A DNA stretch of 64,000 nucleotides from Desulfovibrio sp. An276 (lineage in GTDB: Bacteria; Desulfobacterota; Desulfovibrionia; Desulfovibrionales; Desulfovibrionaceae): positions 1 to 64,000 of the forward strand of contig NZ_NFJC01000016.1 in assembly GCF_002159665.1 (NCBI RefSeq). The letters are read 5' to 3'. The translations under genes were made by a program, and so were the position numbers. The notes under the pieces were generated by a model, which ran no database searches, was not told the origin of the DNA, and saw nothing but the letters and a program-made list of their open reading frames with translations. Within the stretch, counting starts at the first letter, position 1, and every line of letters starts with the position of its first letter. Shown piece by piece: positions 1-6,876 of the stretch.

Positions 1-138
1 AATGGTTCCTTATACAAATTAGACTTTGCTTTGACAAAGACCCAAAAAGCAATCGCACAGGCTTTTGGTCTGAGCCAAGATGACATTCTATGCAAAGTAA
101 ATGAGATTTTGAGTCACCTAGCCGAACTGAAAGAGTAA
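1..138 (+). CDS. C-terminal end of an unrecognised protein (partial)
   Basis: An open frame enters from the left edge and ends at TAA 136-138, giving 45 residues that finish ...VNEILSHLAELKE. The start lies outside the window. The residues are hydrophilic with a helical tail. Composition is AT-rich, like the following small gene and unlike the GC-rich island further right. The next gene starts 25 bp later on the same strand, so the two probably share a transcript. I do not recognise the family. Confidence 0.5.
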   Translation, partial: NGSLYKLDFALTKTQKAIAQAFGLSQDDILCKVNEILSHLAELKE

Positions 139-163
139 GTTATCGCTAGTTAGGAGTTAAAAA

Positions 164-376
164 ATGGGCAGAACTAAAACATTACGCTCGATTGACGCTA
201 AAATTGAAATATTAAAAGAAAAAATTCAAAAGACTAAGGCTCGATATGATAATCTATGTAGTGAACTGGGCACCTTGCAACAAGAACGAGAGAATGTGAT
301 GGCCCATGAGATCTTAGTCGCACTTAAATCTAGCGGCAAGGGCTATCAGGAGCTGATGACTTTTCTAGGCCGGTGA
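164..376 (+). CDS. Small coiled-coil protein, DUF4315-like
   Basis: A 70-residue protein with ATG 164 and a GGAG-type ribosome site just upstream. Residues about 8-50 form one charged helix (K/E/R/I/L heptads), then a short tail resembling ...VALKSSGKGYQELMTF. Charge pattern, size and tail resemble the DUF4315 coiled-coil proteins found beside conjugation genes of gut Firmicutes elements. That resemblance is from memory of the family, not from a search. It lies 25 bp after the partial gene at the left edge, in AT-rich DNA that fits a mobile element remnant. Function unknown. Confidence 0.55.
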   Translation: MGRTKTLRSIDAKIEILKEKIQKTKARYDNLCSELGTLQQERENVMAHEILVALKSSGKGYQELMTFLGR

Positions 377-921
377 ACACCACTGGCTGGCCGTTGAGTG
401 GTAATTTTTGGGAAGTTCAGGTCTGCGAAAAAACAAACTCCGCAAAAGACAGCTTTTATCGTGCTCGATACTTTAGACAAAAAAATATGATATGAACATG
501 CCATCTTCTTATGAAAACAGCATTACAAACGCAACGTGGCCTTACCTTTGATTGGCTACCTGACTGATGATGAAAAACAGGTAGTTCTGCTACAATGGCC
601 CTAGTTTCGATTTAATCTGGCAATAGCTCCTAAAAGGAAAGGGAACTCCGTTTTGGTGGAAATGCTCCCATCAATTGGGCGATATGCCTACGGAGTTCCC
701 AATGAAAAATTTTAATAGCGTCTATCTCATATGGGCTTTTCCAAAGATATCTTTTGCCGATATCTGGTCTCCTATGATACGGAGGGGAGACAATTTTGAG
801 ATCAGTCACAGGAAGTCAAATCTAAAAAATCGTGTGGAAGAAGTTATAGAATAGGCTGTTGTCGAGCTCACCACCACATTTCCCGCATATGGGTAAATCG
901 GCAAAACAAAAGCATGCATGA
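377..921. other. Intergenic, no gene seen; decayed AT-rich DNA
   Basis: About 545 bp between the small coiled-coil gene and the left end of the IS256-type element. All frames are broken by stops and no ORF has a ribosome site. Its only clear structure is the inverted repeat listed at 641-700. It is probably degraded accessory DNA. Confidence 0.5.
641..700. repeat. 10-bp inverted repeat with 40-nt loop
   Basis: GGGAACTCCG (641-650) and its exact reverse complement CGGAGTTCCC (691-700) frame a 40-nt loop. The loop contains a second small palindrome, CCCATCAATTGGG. No T-run follows on either strand, so it is not an obvious terminator. It could be the end of a dead mobile element or a structured RNA. 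Confidence 0.5.
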
Positions 922-922
922 G

Positions 923-958
923 AGTGTCAAGTATACTGTGTAAATTCTGTTTGGAGAT
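923..958 (+). repeat. Left terminal inverted repeat of the IS256-type element
   Basis: Begins AGTGTCAAGTATACTGTGTA and continues to about 958. It matches the right end over AGTGT, GTGTAAATT and TTG.AGA. It lies 28 bp beyond the transposase stop codon. Confidence 0.65.
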
Positions 959-985
959 AGGGGGGGAAAATTGTCATCTGCTGGC

Positions 986-2440
986 CTAGCAGCCGGTCGA
1001 ATCCATATATCGAATACAAAGCTCTTCGTATTCTTCGATAGCCATCAATTCCTCACGTATTTTCGTCCAGTTAGGAATTGCTCTCCGGCGCCAGTTGGAT
1101 GCGAGCCCCTTCTCGCATCGCAACAGCATGCTGGTGAGAATGGCCTTTTCACTGGAGTACGCACCTTTCTGCACTACCGTGCGTAGACTACTATTCAATG
1201 ATTCCACAGCGTTGGTAGTATATATGACCTTCCGAATGGAGGAGGTCACACTGTAGAGGGGAGCTACGAACTCATCGAAATTCCTCACCCAGAACTTCAC
1301 TGCGGCGGGATTGGAAGCTTTCCACTTGTTCTCCAGAGCACGCAGTGCTGCCTCCGCCGATGTCAGGTCTGGGGAGCTGTAGAGAGGTTTGATATCGGCA
1401 CACCACTCCTTCCGCTCTTTGTATCCTATATGCCTGCAACTATTGCGAATCATATGTACTATACAACGAAATGTACGGGCATTGGGATAGATAACCTTCA
1501 GACCATCAGCCACACCGGTCACGCCATCCATGGAGACAAACAGTAACTCCTCGAGGCCCCTGGAGCGGAGCCCATCGAAGATGTTCACCCAGTCCTGTTT
1601 GGACTCACAGGCTCCCCTCATTTCAAGGTGAACGAGCTCTTTACGTCCATCTGCGTCGATGCCGAGCACGACGTAGACCGGCCGTTTGTTATCCTTGGAG
1701 GAGAGTTTGTCGTCGCGGAACGGTACGTAAAGACAGTCGATGAAGAGGAAGGGGTAGAAGGGCTTGAGCTGACGTTTCTGCCATGCCTGCAGTCGCTCGC
1801 TAAAGTTTTCAACCGTCATGTGGACATACTCGTGGGAGACCTTCACGCCCATGAGTTCCTCCACGATCCGGGCGGCGGAGCGCAGGTCGTTGCCCTGAGC
1901 GACAAGGGACAAGAGCTTCTCCTGGAGACCAGTCACGTCCTTGGGGAAGACAGCGGAAGCGAACGTTCCTTTGCGGTCCCTGGGACAATCAACTTCAATG
2001 GTTCCACCGGAGGTGTGCATTTTTCGCGGACACGAGCCGTTTCGATAGTTGCGCGCACCTTTCCTCCTCCCATTCCCCTCGGACACGTCAGAGGGGGCGT
2101 CAGAGGCGATTTCATCAGGGGTGTCATTCGACTGATTTGGAAGACGCTCGTACTTGTTGTAGCCTAGATGGGCGGCCAACTCGCTTTCCATGAGCATCTC
2201 GGCTGCCTTCTTGAACCAGACAGCCCCCATGGCGGCAAGAATAGAGCCCCCGTTTTCGGCCTGGTACTGAGCAACGGCTTTGGCCAGTTTGCTCTTGTCA
2301 GCACAGTCGTTGAGGCTCTCTAGGGCCTTGAGACCGGTGCCTTGCATGTCAAAGAGAGCCTGTATGCATTGGAGCATCATGGTGTCTTCTTCACGAGATG
2401 TGACAGTCTTGGCCCGAGTGGTCTTCCTGCTTGTAGTCAT
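986..2440 (-). CDS. IS256-family (mutator-type) transposase
   Basis: A 484-residue DDE transposase, slightly longer than typical IS256 proteins (about 400) because of an N-terminal extension and a charged insert near residues 105-130. Mutator-type features are present: the first catalytic Asp in FLFIDCLYV, the second in FVSMDGVTG, a C..H pair in the FRCIVHMIRNS segment, and the catalytic Glu in TTNAVESLN. The reading frame is intact, so the element could be active. Start ATG 2440 lies just downstream of AAGGAG-like sequence on the minus strand. It inserts or circularises the element by a copy-out/paste-in route in characterised IS256 members. Confidence 0.95.
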   Translation of the reverse strand: MTTSRKTTRAKTVTSREEDTMMLQCIQALFDMQGTGLKALESLNDCADKSKLAKAVAQYQAENGGSILAAMGAVWFKKAAEMLMESELAAHLGYNKYERLPNQSNDTPDEIASDAPSDVSEGNGRRKGARNYRNGSCPRKMHTSGGTIEVDCPRDRKGTFASAVFPKDVTGLQEKLLSLVAQGNDLRSAARIVEELMGVKVSHEYVHMTVENFSERLQAWQKRQLKPFYPFLFIDCLYVPFRDDKLSSKDNKRPVYVVLGIDADGRKELVHLEMRGACESKQDWVNIFDGLRSRGLEELLFVSMDGVTGVADGLKVIYPNARTFRCIVHMIRNSCRHIGYKERKEWCADIKPLYSSPDLTSAEAALRALENKWKASNPAAVKFWVRNFDEFVAPLYSVTSSIRKVIYTTNAVESLNSSLRTVVQKGAYSSEKAILTSMLLRCEKGLASNWRRRAIPNWTKIREELMAIEEYEELCIRYMDSTGC

Positions 2441-2541
2441 ATGAAAAGCTCCTTGTGTGTACTATTCCTTGAGGTTGGTTGGCTTGAGGCGTGAACTATC
2501 ACAGGCTGCGTCCAACTCAAACTTCCATCTGTGGGTCTGCG

Positions 2542-2583
2542 CCGCCCCCCAGGAGAGGGGGTACCCCCTCTCCTGGGGGGCGG
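2542..2583. repeat. 42-bp perfect palindrome
   Basis: Every base pairs about the centre between 2562 and 2563. The left arm is CCGCCCCCCAGGAGAGGGGG then T, and the right arm is its exact complement. A GGTACC site lies at the centre. It sits inside the long right arm of the IS256-type element, between transposase start and terminal repeat. GC content and perfect symmetry are unlike the surrounding DNA. No U-run follows on either strand. Confidence 0.9.
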
Positions 2584-2590
2584 TTCCCCT

Positions 2591-2628
2591 ACCTCTTCAA
2601 CCTCAATTTACACAAAGGATCTTACACT
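2591..2628 (-). repeat. Right terminal inverted repeat of the IS256-type element
   Basis: The reverse complement begins AGTGTAAGATCCTTTGTGTA and matches the left end in register at AGTGT, GTGTAAATT and TTG.AGA. It lies about 150-190 bp upstream of the transposase start codon. Confidence 0.6.
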
Positions 2629-2664
2629 ACCCAATGCCAGAATGAATACTTTATCCCTATTTCG

Positions 2665-2815
2665 ATTCAATAGATACGATATTCTCCCGACTGATACTTC
2701 TGGTTTTCCATTTTCAGATATAATGGAAAACATCGGACAGAGCTTTTTCATTCAGTTTAGGGTTCTTTCTGTCAGTCAAGAGCCAACATTTTTACAGGAA
2801 AAACCTTATCAGCTG
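2665..2815 (-). pseudogene. Remnant of the region upstream of secreted protein C
   Basis: This stretch resembles the sequence upstream of the intact C gene (8556-8700) and the one at about 4885-4985. Shared blocks include a (C)GAT.CGNT.TT start, a TTTCAGATATNATGGAAA-like core and a TTCATTC/TTTNGGG tail. It lies just downstream of B1 in transcription order, where C lies in the complete cassette. The C coding part is gone, and the IS256-type element begins 40 bp further left. I read it as the third, most decayed C copy. Confidence 0.45.
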
Positions 2816-2817
2816 TC

Positions 2818-3471
2818 TTAGCCCATAGCCTGTTCCGTAAACTCAAAGCTTTTAAGCTGCAATTGTCCGTCCTGATAATGTACTATGACGTGGAATGTAG
2901 CCTCTTTCCATATGATTTCCCCGCCGTCTACTTCTTTGAAACGCTGGAGTCTGCCAAACATTTCCCAGTGTTTTTCATCTATGGGCTCCATCATCTCCAC
3001 GTTGGCATAGCCTGGCAGTAAATCATCCGGGGACAGGTTGCATATATTGCCCGTTTTGTCGCTCAGAACGGAAAAATCAATAAAATAACCGTTACCATCA
3101 AAGTAGACTCCTTCGAAGTCTCCGTGCCTGCTCACTTCCTGACCAAAGATGGTTCGGGCAATCTCTTCCACCCCATCCTTCGGCACATACCCCCGCAAAT
3201 TTTCAGATATGCCTTGGAAAAAACTAGGATGTTCATCACGATCCAGACCACAGACTGAGCCTTCAGACAGGATGAGGAAAAAGAGCGCATCCCGGCACAG
3301 CTCGTTCTGGGATTTATGAGCACTCTTTGTCAGGCCCATGCTCCACAGGATAAGCAAATTATCCTCCATGACGAGCTGCTCCGCCCGAGACGGGAATGCT
3401 CCTTGCGCGAAAGTGGGTAGGGGACAGAGCAGCAGGCAGGCCAATATCACCAAAAGCAAAACCTTGTTCAT
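2818..3471 (-). CDS. Secreted protein B, copy 1 (unknown family)
   Basis: A 217-residue protein with an N-terminal signal peptide (MNKVLLLVILACLLLCPLPT, cleavage near FAQG). It is nearly identical in layout to the proteins at 8705-9358 and 5032-5691. Conserved features are SRAE.LVM.DNLLILWSMGL, LCRDALFF.ILSE, C-G-V/L-D/E-R, TIFGQEVS, FDGNGYF.DF..LSDKTG and three conserved cysteines (in CRDAL, in the following CG, and in NICNL). It sits 21 bp after A1 and is probably cotranscribed with it. It is also distantly similar to A (see findings). It is probably periplasmic or extracellular; function unknown. Confidence 0.85.
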   Translation of the reverse strand: MNKVLLLVILACLLLCPLPTFAQGAFPSRAEQLVMEDNLLILWSMGLTKSAHKSQNELCRDALFFLILSEGSVCGLDRDEHPSFFQGISENLRGYVPKDGVEEIARTIFGQEVSRHGDFEGVYFDGNGYFIDFSVLSDKTGNICNLSPDDLLPGYANVEMMEPIDEKHWEMFGRLQRFKEVDGGEIIWKEATFHVIVHYQDGQLQLKSFEFTEQAMG

Positions 3472-3492
3472 AATTCGCCTCGCTGAAGAAAC

Positions 3493-4281
3493 TTACTGTG
3501 CGTTGAAGTCGAGGGAAAGGATGCGCCAATACTTACCCGTCTTTTTGGCGATCAGGCGGAATGTATCCCGCTTGGTTACTCGCAAGATATCGCCTTCTGC
3601 TTGATACAGGCCACGCACTTCGCCTTCCATGATCCATGCGTCATTTTCAGGGTACAGATTAAACGGCTGGGCGAAAGCGTCATGCTCATGGTACAGAGGC
3701 CAGGACTCGAACAGCCGGATATCATCGACGAACAGCCCTTCCTCCTTCCGAAAGAAGTAGTCGGCCTGAGGCAGGGCCGATCTGTCGAAAGACCAGCCCA
3801 GCCACTCCTGCGCCACGCTCTCCAATTTTGCAAACGTAACATAAAGCCTGTACTGCTCTGGCACTCCGTTAAAAAGCCGCAGAAGTTCTTGCTTATCCTC
3901 TTCATTGTCACACGCTTCAGGAAAATTCATGATGCCTTCATTTGAGGCCATCACCATGAGCTGAAGCACTGAGCGCGCAACGAAAGAAGGAGAAAGCTGT
4001 CCGTTTTCCACCAGACCGAAGGTCCTCGTTCTCGGTGGTGACATGTCTTTAGGCTGCCCCTCGCCGATACCGACACGCAGTTTCCAGAACGAGACTACAT
4101 TGTCCAGCAAAAGCAGCCTCTCTGGACGACTCATCAATTTGGCCACATTGTTCAGCTCGTGTACTTTCTCAGAATTTACATTCAGGGGAGGTCGGGGTTG
4201 GATGGCACGAACCGGAGCTGCAATACTCAGACACAGGGAAAAACACGCTGCGAACAACAGACGTGTGTGTAGGCCTTTCAT
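3493..4281 (-). CDS. Secreted protein A, copy 1 (unknown family)
   Basis: A 262-residue protein with a signal peptide (MKGLHTRLLFAACFSLCLSI, cleavage after APVRA). The start is set by a GGAGG site just before ATG 4281. Paralogs are A2 (5716-6498) and A3 (9380-10186). Shared blocks are MSR.ERLLLLDNVVSFW.LRVGIG, FGLVENGQLSPSFVARSVLQL, Q.YRLYVTFAKLE..AQEWLGW.FD.SALPQADY and a C-terminal WRILSLDF. It is first in the A1-B1 transcription unit, which has paired TCATC-N5-GATGA sites 72-131 bp upstream. Function unknown. It is more diverged than A3 and carries extra acidic residues around CDNEEDKQE. Confidence 0.85.
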   Translation of the reverse strand: MKGLHTRLLFAACFSLCLSIAAPVRAIQPRPPLNVNSEKVHELNNVAKLMSRPERLLLLDNVVSFWKLRVGIGEGQPKDMSPPRTRTFGLVENGQLSPSFVARSVLQLMVMASNEGIMNFPEACDNEEDKQELLRLFNGVPEQYRLYVTFAKLESVAQEWLGWSFDRSALPQADYFFRKEEGLFVDDIRLFESWPLYHEHDAFAQPFNLYPENDAWIMEGEVRGLYQAEGDILRVTKRDTFRLIAKKTGKYWRILSLDFNAQ

Positions 4282-4352
4282 GGTTCCCTCCTCAGGCGTT
4301 AACTACACTACCAGTTGATAGCAGTTCTACCCTGAAAGGGGACAGCTATGCA

Positions 4353-4412
4353 TCCTCCTTGTGATGAAAAAGGAATAAAAAGCCAGGGAAAGGGGAGTCA
4401 TCATGAAGATGA
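4353..4412 (-). promoter_or_regulatory. Paired operator-like palindromes upstream of A1
   Basis: Two 15-bp sites whose starts are 45 bp apart. 4353-4367 reads TCCTC-CTTGT-GATGA (one half-site mismatch). 4398-4412 reads TCATC-ATGAA-GATGA (perfect). The nearer site lies 72 bp upstream of the A1 start codon, the same distance as in front of A2 and A3. I infer binding of a dimeric regulator, with the LuxR-type protein encoded at 10366-11974 the obvious candidate. Confidence 0.7.
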
Positions 4413-4474
4413 AGCAGGCGTCTGATGCCCTTCTTCAGCTTCAAGGATTACCGCAGTGCTTCAAAACGTTCTAT

Positions 4475-4527
4475 TTTGCCTCCTGTCCGCCATCATCTGG
4501 ATATGGACCATCATCTCGTGACTGGCA
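4475..4527 (-). pseudogene. Remnant of the 3' end of the LuxR-type regulator gene
   Basis: Bases from about 4476 match the last codons of the regulator gene near 10372-10420. Shared blocks are TTGC..CCTG.CCG, then CATCATCTGGAT, then GACCATCAT.TC. The fragment lies upstream of A1, exactly where the complete gene lies upstream of A3. It shows that the duplicated unit once began inside or before the regulator. No usable reading frame remains. Confidence 0.65.
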
Positions 4528-4711
4528 GCAGGTCAGTGAAGGACTCAAGGAAGAAGAACGGGACGGCAGCGGACACTTCGTCAAACTCTCCAGATGAGGG
4601 ACCTCACAGGAACTTGCCCCCTGCTGCTCCCCCCTGACGGAACATCAGGACGCCTCATGCCCTCATGATGGCACAGACATCCAAAATACAAATGAAGCTT
4701 AGCCCGAACGA

Positions 4712-4736
4712 AAGGCGCTCCTCATGAGAGCGCCTT
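4712..4736 (-). terminator. Hairpin, possible terminator of the A2-B2 transcript
   Basis: AAGGCGCTC (4712-4720) pairs with GAGCGCCTT (4728-4736) around a 7-nt loop. On the minus strand it is followed by TTTCGTT, a weak U-tract. It sits between the decayed C copy and the A1 promoter region, so it would end transcription from A2-B2. Confidence 0.5.
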
Positions 4737-4774
4737 CTTTATTAGTAGACAGGGCACATGACCGATACAGTCGT

Positions 4775-4862
4775 TTTCAGAAGATCCACAGGGACAGCCT
4801 GAGCCTCCCCCCCATCCCAGAATCATCAAAACCAAAACGATGCTTTTTCCAGAATGAATGCA
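4775..4862 (-). pseudogene. Remnant of the 5' end of secreted protein C
   Basis: This segment matches the signal-peptide region of the intact C gene (about 8452-8540). Shared blocks are AGATCCACAGGGAC, GCCTGAGCC, CCCATCCCAG, ATCAAAACCAA and the GAATGCATA start region. The frame reads into an S...KSIVLVLMILGW-like stretch but no longer joins a C coding region. Rightward to about 4985 the upstream non-coding sequence of C is also recognisable. It follows B2 just as intact C follows B3. It is the decayed middle copy of C. Confidence 0.7.
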
Positions 4863-5031
4863 TACTTCCTTCCTAGTTTGAGCCAAGCGATAACAATGCT
4901 GCCCGGCTGATATTTCGAACTTCCCTCTTTCAGATATGGTGGAGGACCTGCGAACTGACTCTTCCATGCCACGTCAGGCCCTCTCAGATGGTCATAGTAC
5001 TATTTATAGGAGAAATGCCCGTTCACTCTTT

Positions 5032-5691
5032 TCAATTCGTAGCTAATTCCGTGATATTAAATCTTTTCATATACAATTTTCCGTCATGATAATAAGCTTC
5101 TCCCTCGAACAATGCACTTTTTAATATAACCAGTCCTCCATCTACATCCTTCAGTATACGAAGAAGCTTGGCATACACTGTCCAGCTGGTATCGCTTATA
5201 GGCTCCGCTATCGGCTGATAGACATGACCAGGCCGCCGGTCGTCCGGCATCAGGTGACACAAATACCCGGTTTTATCGCTCAGAACGGAAAAATCGAGAA
5301 AATAGCCGTTACCGTTAAAAAACGTGCCCTCGGGAGCAACGTGCTGACTCACTTCCTGACCGAAAATGGTTCGGGCAGCCTCTTCCACCTTTCGTTTCGA
5401 TATGAATCCCTGATAATTTTCAGGTATGCCCCGGAAGAGCTCAGGATATCTACTACGCTCTACGCCACAGACAAATGAGTCTTCAGACAAAATGACAAAG
5501 AAAAGAGCATCCCGGCACAGCGTGTCCTGATTCTTAGGCTCACTCTCCTTCAGGCCCATGCTCCACAGAACAAGCATGCTATCCTGCAGGAGAAGTTCCT
5601 CCACCCGGGACGGACCGCTGTCTTGTGCGGGTGCAGAGAGGGGACAGAACATCTGACACATCAGTATCATCAACAGCATGATCTTTTTCAT
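5032..5691 (-). CDS. Secreted protein B, copy 2 (unknown family)
   Basis: A 219-residue secreted protein. I take ATG 5691 rather than 5703 because it aligns with the B3 start and follows GAGGTGG directly. The signal peptide is MKKIMLLMILMCQMFC..., cleavage near APAQ. Conserved B features are SRVEELLLQDSMLVLWSMGL, LCRDALFFVILSE, TIFGQEVSQH, FNGNGYFLDFSVLSDKTG and three cysteines. The C-terminal half (about residues 150-219) diverges most from B1 and B3. It sits 24 bp behind A2 in a two-gene unit. Function unknown. Confidence 0.85.
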   Translation of the reverse strand: MKKIMLLMILMCQMFCPLSAPAQDSGPSRVEELLLQDSMLVLWSMGLKESEPKNQDTLCRDALFFVILSEDSFVCGVERSRYPELFRGIPENYQGFISKRKVEEAARTIFGQEVSQHVAPEGTFFNGNGYFLDFSVLSDKTGYLCHLMPDDRRPGHVYQPIAEPISDTSWTVYAKLLRILKDVDGGLVILKSALFEGEAYYHDGKLYMKRFNITELATN

Positions 5692-5715
5692 GATCCACCT
5701 CACTGAGGAAAGACT

Positions 5716-6498
5716 CTACACGCTAAAGTCGAGGGAAAGGATACGCCAGTGCTTACCCGTCTTTTGGACTACCAGGCGGAACGTCTCGCACGTGATCACG
5801 TCCAGGATATCGTTTTGCGCCTGCTGGAAGCCCCATACTTCGCCTTTCATGATCCAGGTATCCTGTTCGAGGTAGATCTTGAAAGGTACGGCGAAGATGT
5901 CATACTCGCGGGGATGGAACATGGGACTTGGCCAGGATTTCAGCAACATCTGTACATCGGCGTACAGACAGTTTTCCTTCTGCAGAAGGTAGTCAACCTG
6001 AGGCAGGGCCGACTTATCAAAGGGCCAGCCCAGCCACTCCTGTGCTGTGCGCTCCAGTTGCTCAAAAGAAATATATATATCGTACCGTTGCGGCACATCG
6101 GCAGGGCGAGGCGGAGCCTGCCACTCCGGCCCGCTAAGCCTGGGAGCATCAGCATCCCTCAACATGATCTGAAGCGCAGCACGTGCGACAAAAGAGGGAG
6201 AGAGCTGTCCGTTTTTCACAAGACCGAAGGTCTCAGCTCGTATCATGTCGTCAGGCTGAACCTGGCCGATACTGACACGCAGTTTCCATAACGAGACAAC
6301 ATTGCTCAGCAAAAGCAACCTGTCCGCACGATTCATCGACATGGACGCATCTTCCGGCTCATATGGCAGCTCAGTATCTGCCTGTACTTGAGGGAACACC
6401 TGCGCGGCATCCTCGCCTGCACGGACCGGAGATGCAAAAGTCAGACACAGCGAAAAACACGTTACGGACAACAACAGACGTGTGCATAGGCCTTTCAT
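5716..6498 (-). CDS. Secreted protein A, copy 2 (unknown family)
   Basis: A 260-residue paralog of A1 and A3 with a signal peptide (MKGLCTRLLLSVTCFSLCLT, cleavage after SPVRA) and a GGAGAG ribosome site. The mature N-terminus has an extra acidic stretch absent from A3. Family blocks are MNRADRLLLLSNVVSLWKLRVSIG, FGLVKNGQLSPSFVARAALQ, PQRYDIYISFEQLE..AQEWLGWPFDKSALPQ and WRILSLDF at the C-terminus. It is first gene of A2-B2, behind a pair of TCATC-N5-GATGA-type sites. Probably periplasmic or secreted; function unknown. Confidence 0.85.
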   Translation of the reverse strand: MKGLCTRLLLSVTCFSLCLTFASPVRAGEDAAQVFPQVQADTELPYEPEDASMSMNRADRLLLLSNVVSLWKLRVSIGQVQPDDMIRAETFGLVKNGQLSPSFVARAALQIMLRDADAPRLSGPEWQAPPRPADVPQRYDIYISFEQLERTAQEWLGWPFDKSALPQVDYLLQKENCLYADVQMLLKSWPSPMFHPREYDIFAVPFKIYLEQDTWIMKGEVWGFQQAQNDILDVITCETFRLVVQKTGKHWRILSLDFSV

Positions 6499-6569
6499 GG
6501 TTCTCTCCTCAGACGTTAAATATACTACCAGTTGGTAGCATGTTTACCCTGAAAGGGGACAACTATGCA

Positions 6570-6629
6570 TCATCCTTGTGATGAAAACAGGACAAAAATC
6601 TAAGGAAAGGGCAGTCATCATGAATATGA
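6570..6629 (-). promoter_or_regulatory. Paired operator-like palindromes upstream of A2
   Basis: 6570-6584 reads TCATC-CTTGT-GATGA (perfect half-sites). 6615-6629 reads TCATC-ATGAA-TATGA (one mismatch). Start spacing is 45 bp, and the near site is 72 bp upstream of the A2 start codon. Sequence on both sides is also conserved with the A1 copy: an ACCCTGAAAGGGGAC block on one side and GAAGCAGG.TCTGA on the other. Confidence 0.7.
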
Positions 6630-6876
6630 AGCAGGCTTCTGACTCCCTTCTTCTGTTTCAAGGATTCTGTCATAGCATTTTGTGACGTTCAGTGCTGAAA
6701 GACCGCACCTTGGCCCCTCCCCTGCAAAGAATCTGGCGAAGACGCACGGAGCAGGCCAAGGTGATGCGCTAAGAACATCGTGCCCTGATGATTCCCTCTT
6801 CTTGCCTCGCTCTCCTGAAGACCTGCCTCTGGACAAGTCCATGGCACGCGAAGTCTGCATCGGTCCCCTGCCGGTA
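6630..6876. other. Intergenic, downstream of C; no gene seen
   Basis: About 250 bp between the A2 promoter region and the C stop codon. The first 60 bp repeat the A1 flank (CCCTTCTTC..TTTCAAGGATT). The rest is GC-rich without an ORF that has a ribosome site. Confidence 0.4.

Larger units (their letters stand above)
922..2629 (-). mobile_element. IS256-family insertion sequence
   Basis: One transposase gene sits between imperfect terminal inverted repeats. The left end (923-958) and the reverse complement of the right end (2591-2628) share AGTGT at the tip, then GTGTAAATT, then a spaced G..TTG.AGA block, in register. I see no 8-9 bp target duplication, so the ends or flanks have changed since insertion. 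The right non-coding arm (about 190 bp from start codon to tip) is long and carries a 42-bp perfect palindrome. The element abuts the leftmost remnant of the secreted-protein cassettes and may have truncated it. Confidence 0.8.

Noticed and set aside
914-2637. Target-site duplication for the IS256-type element
   Set aside because: Flanking 8-9 bp on the two sides do not match, so none is claimed.
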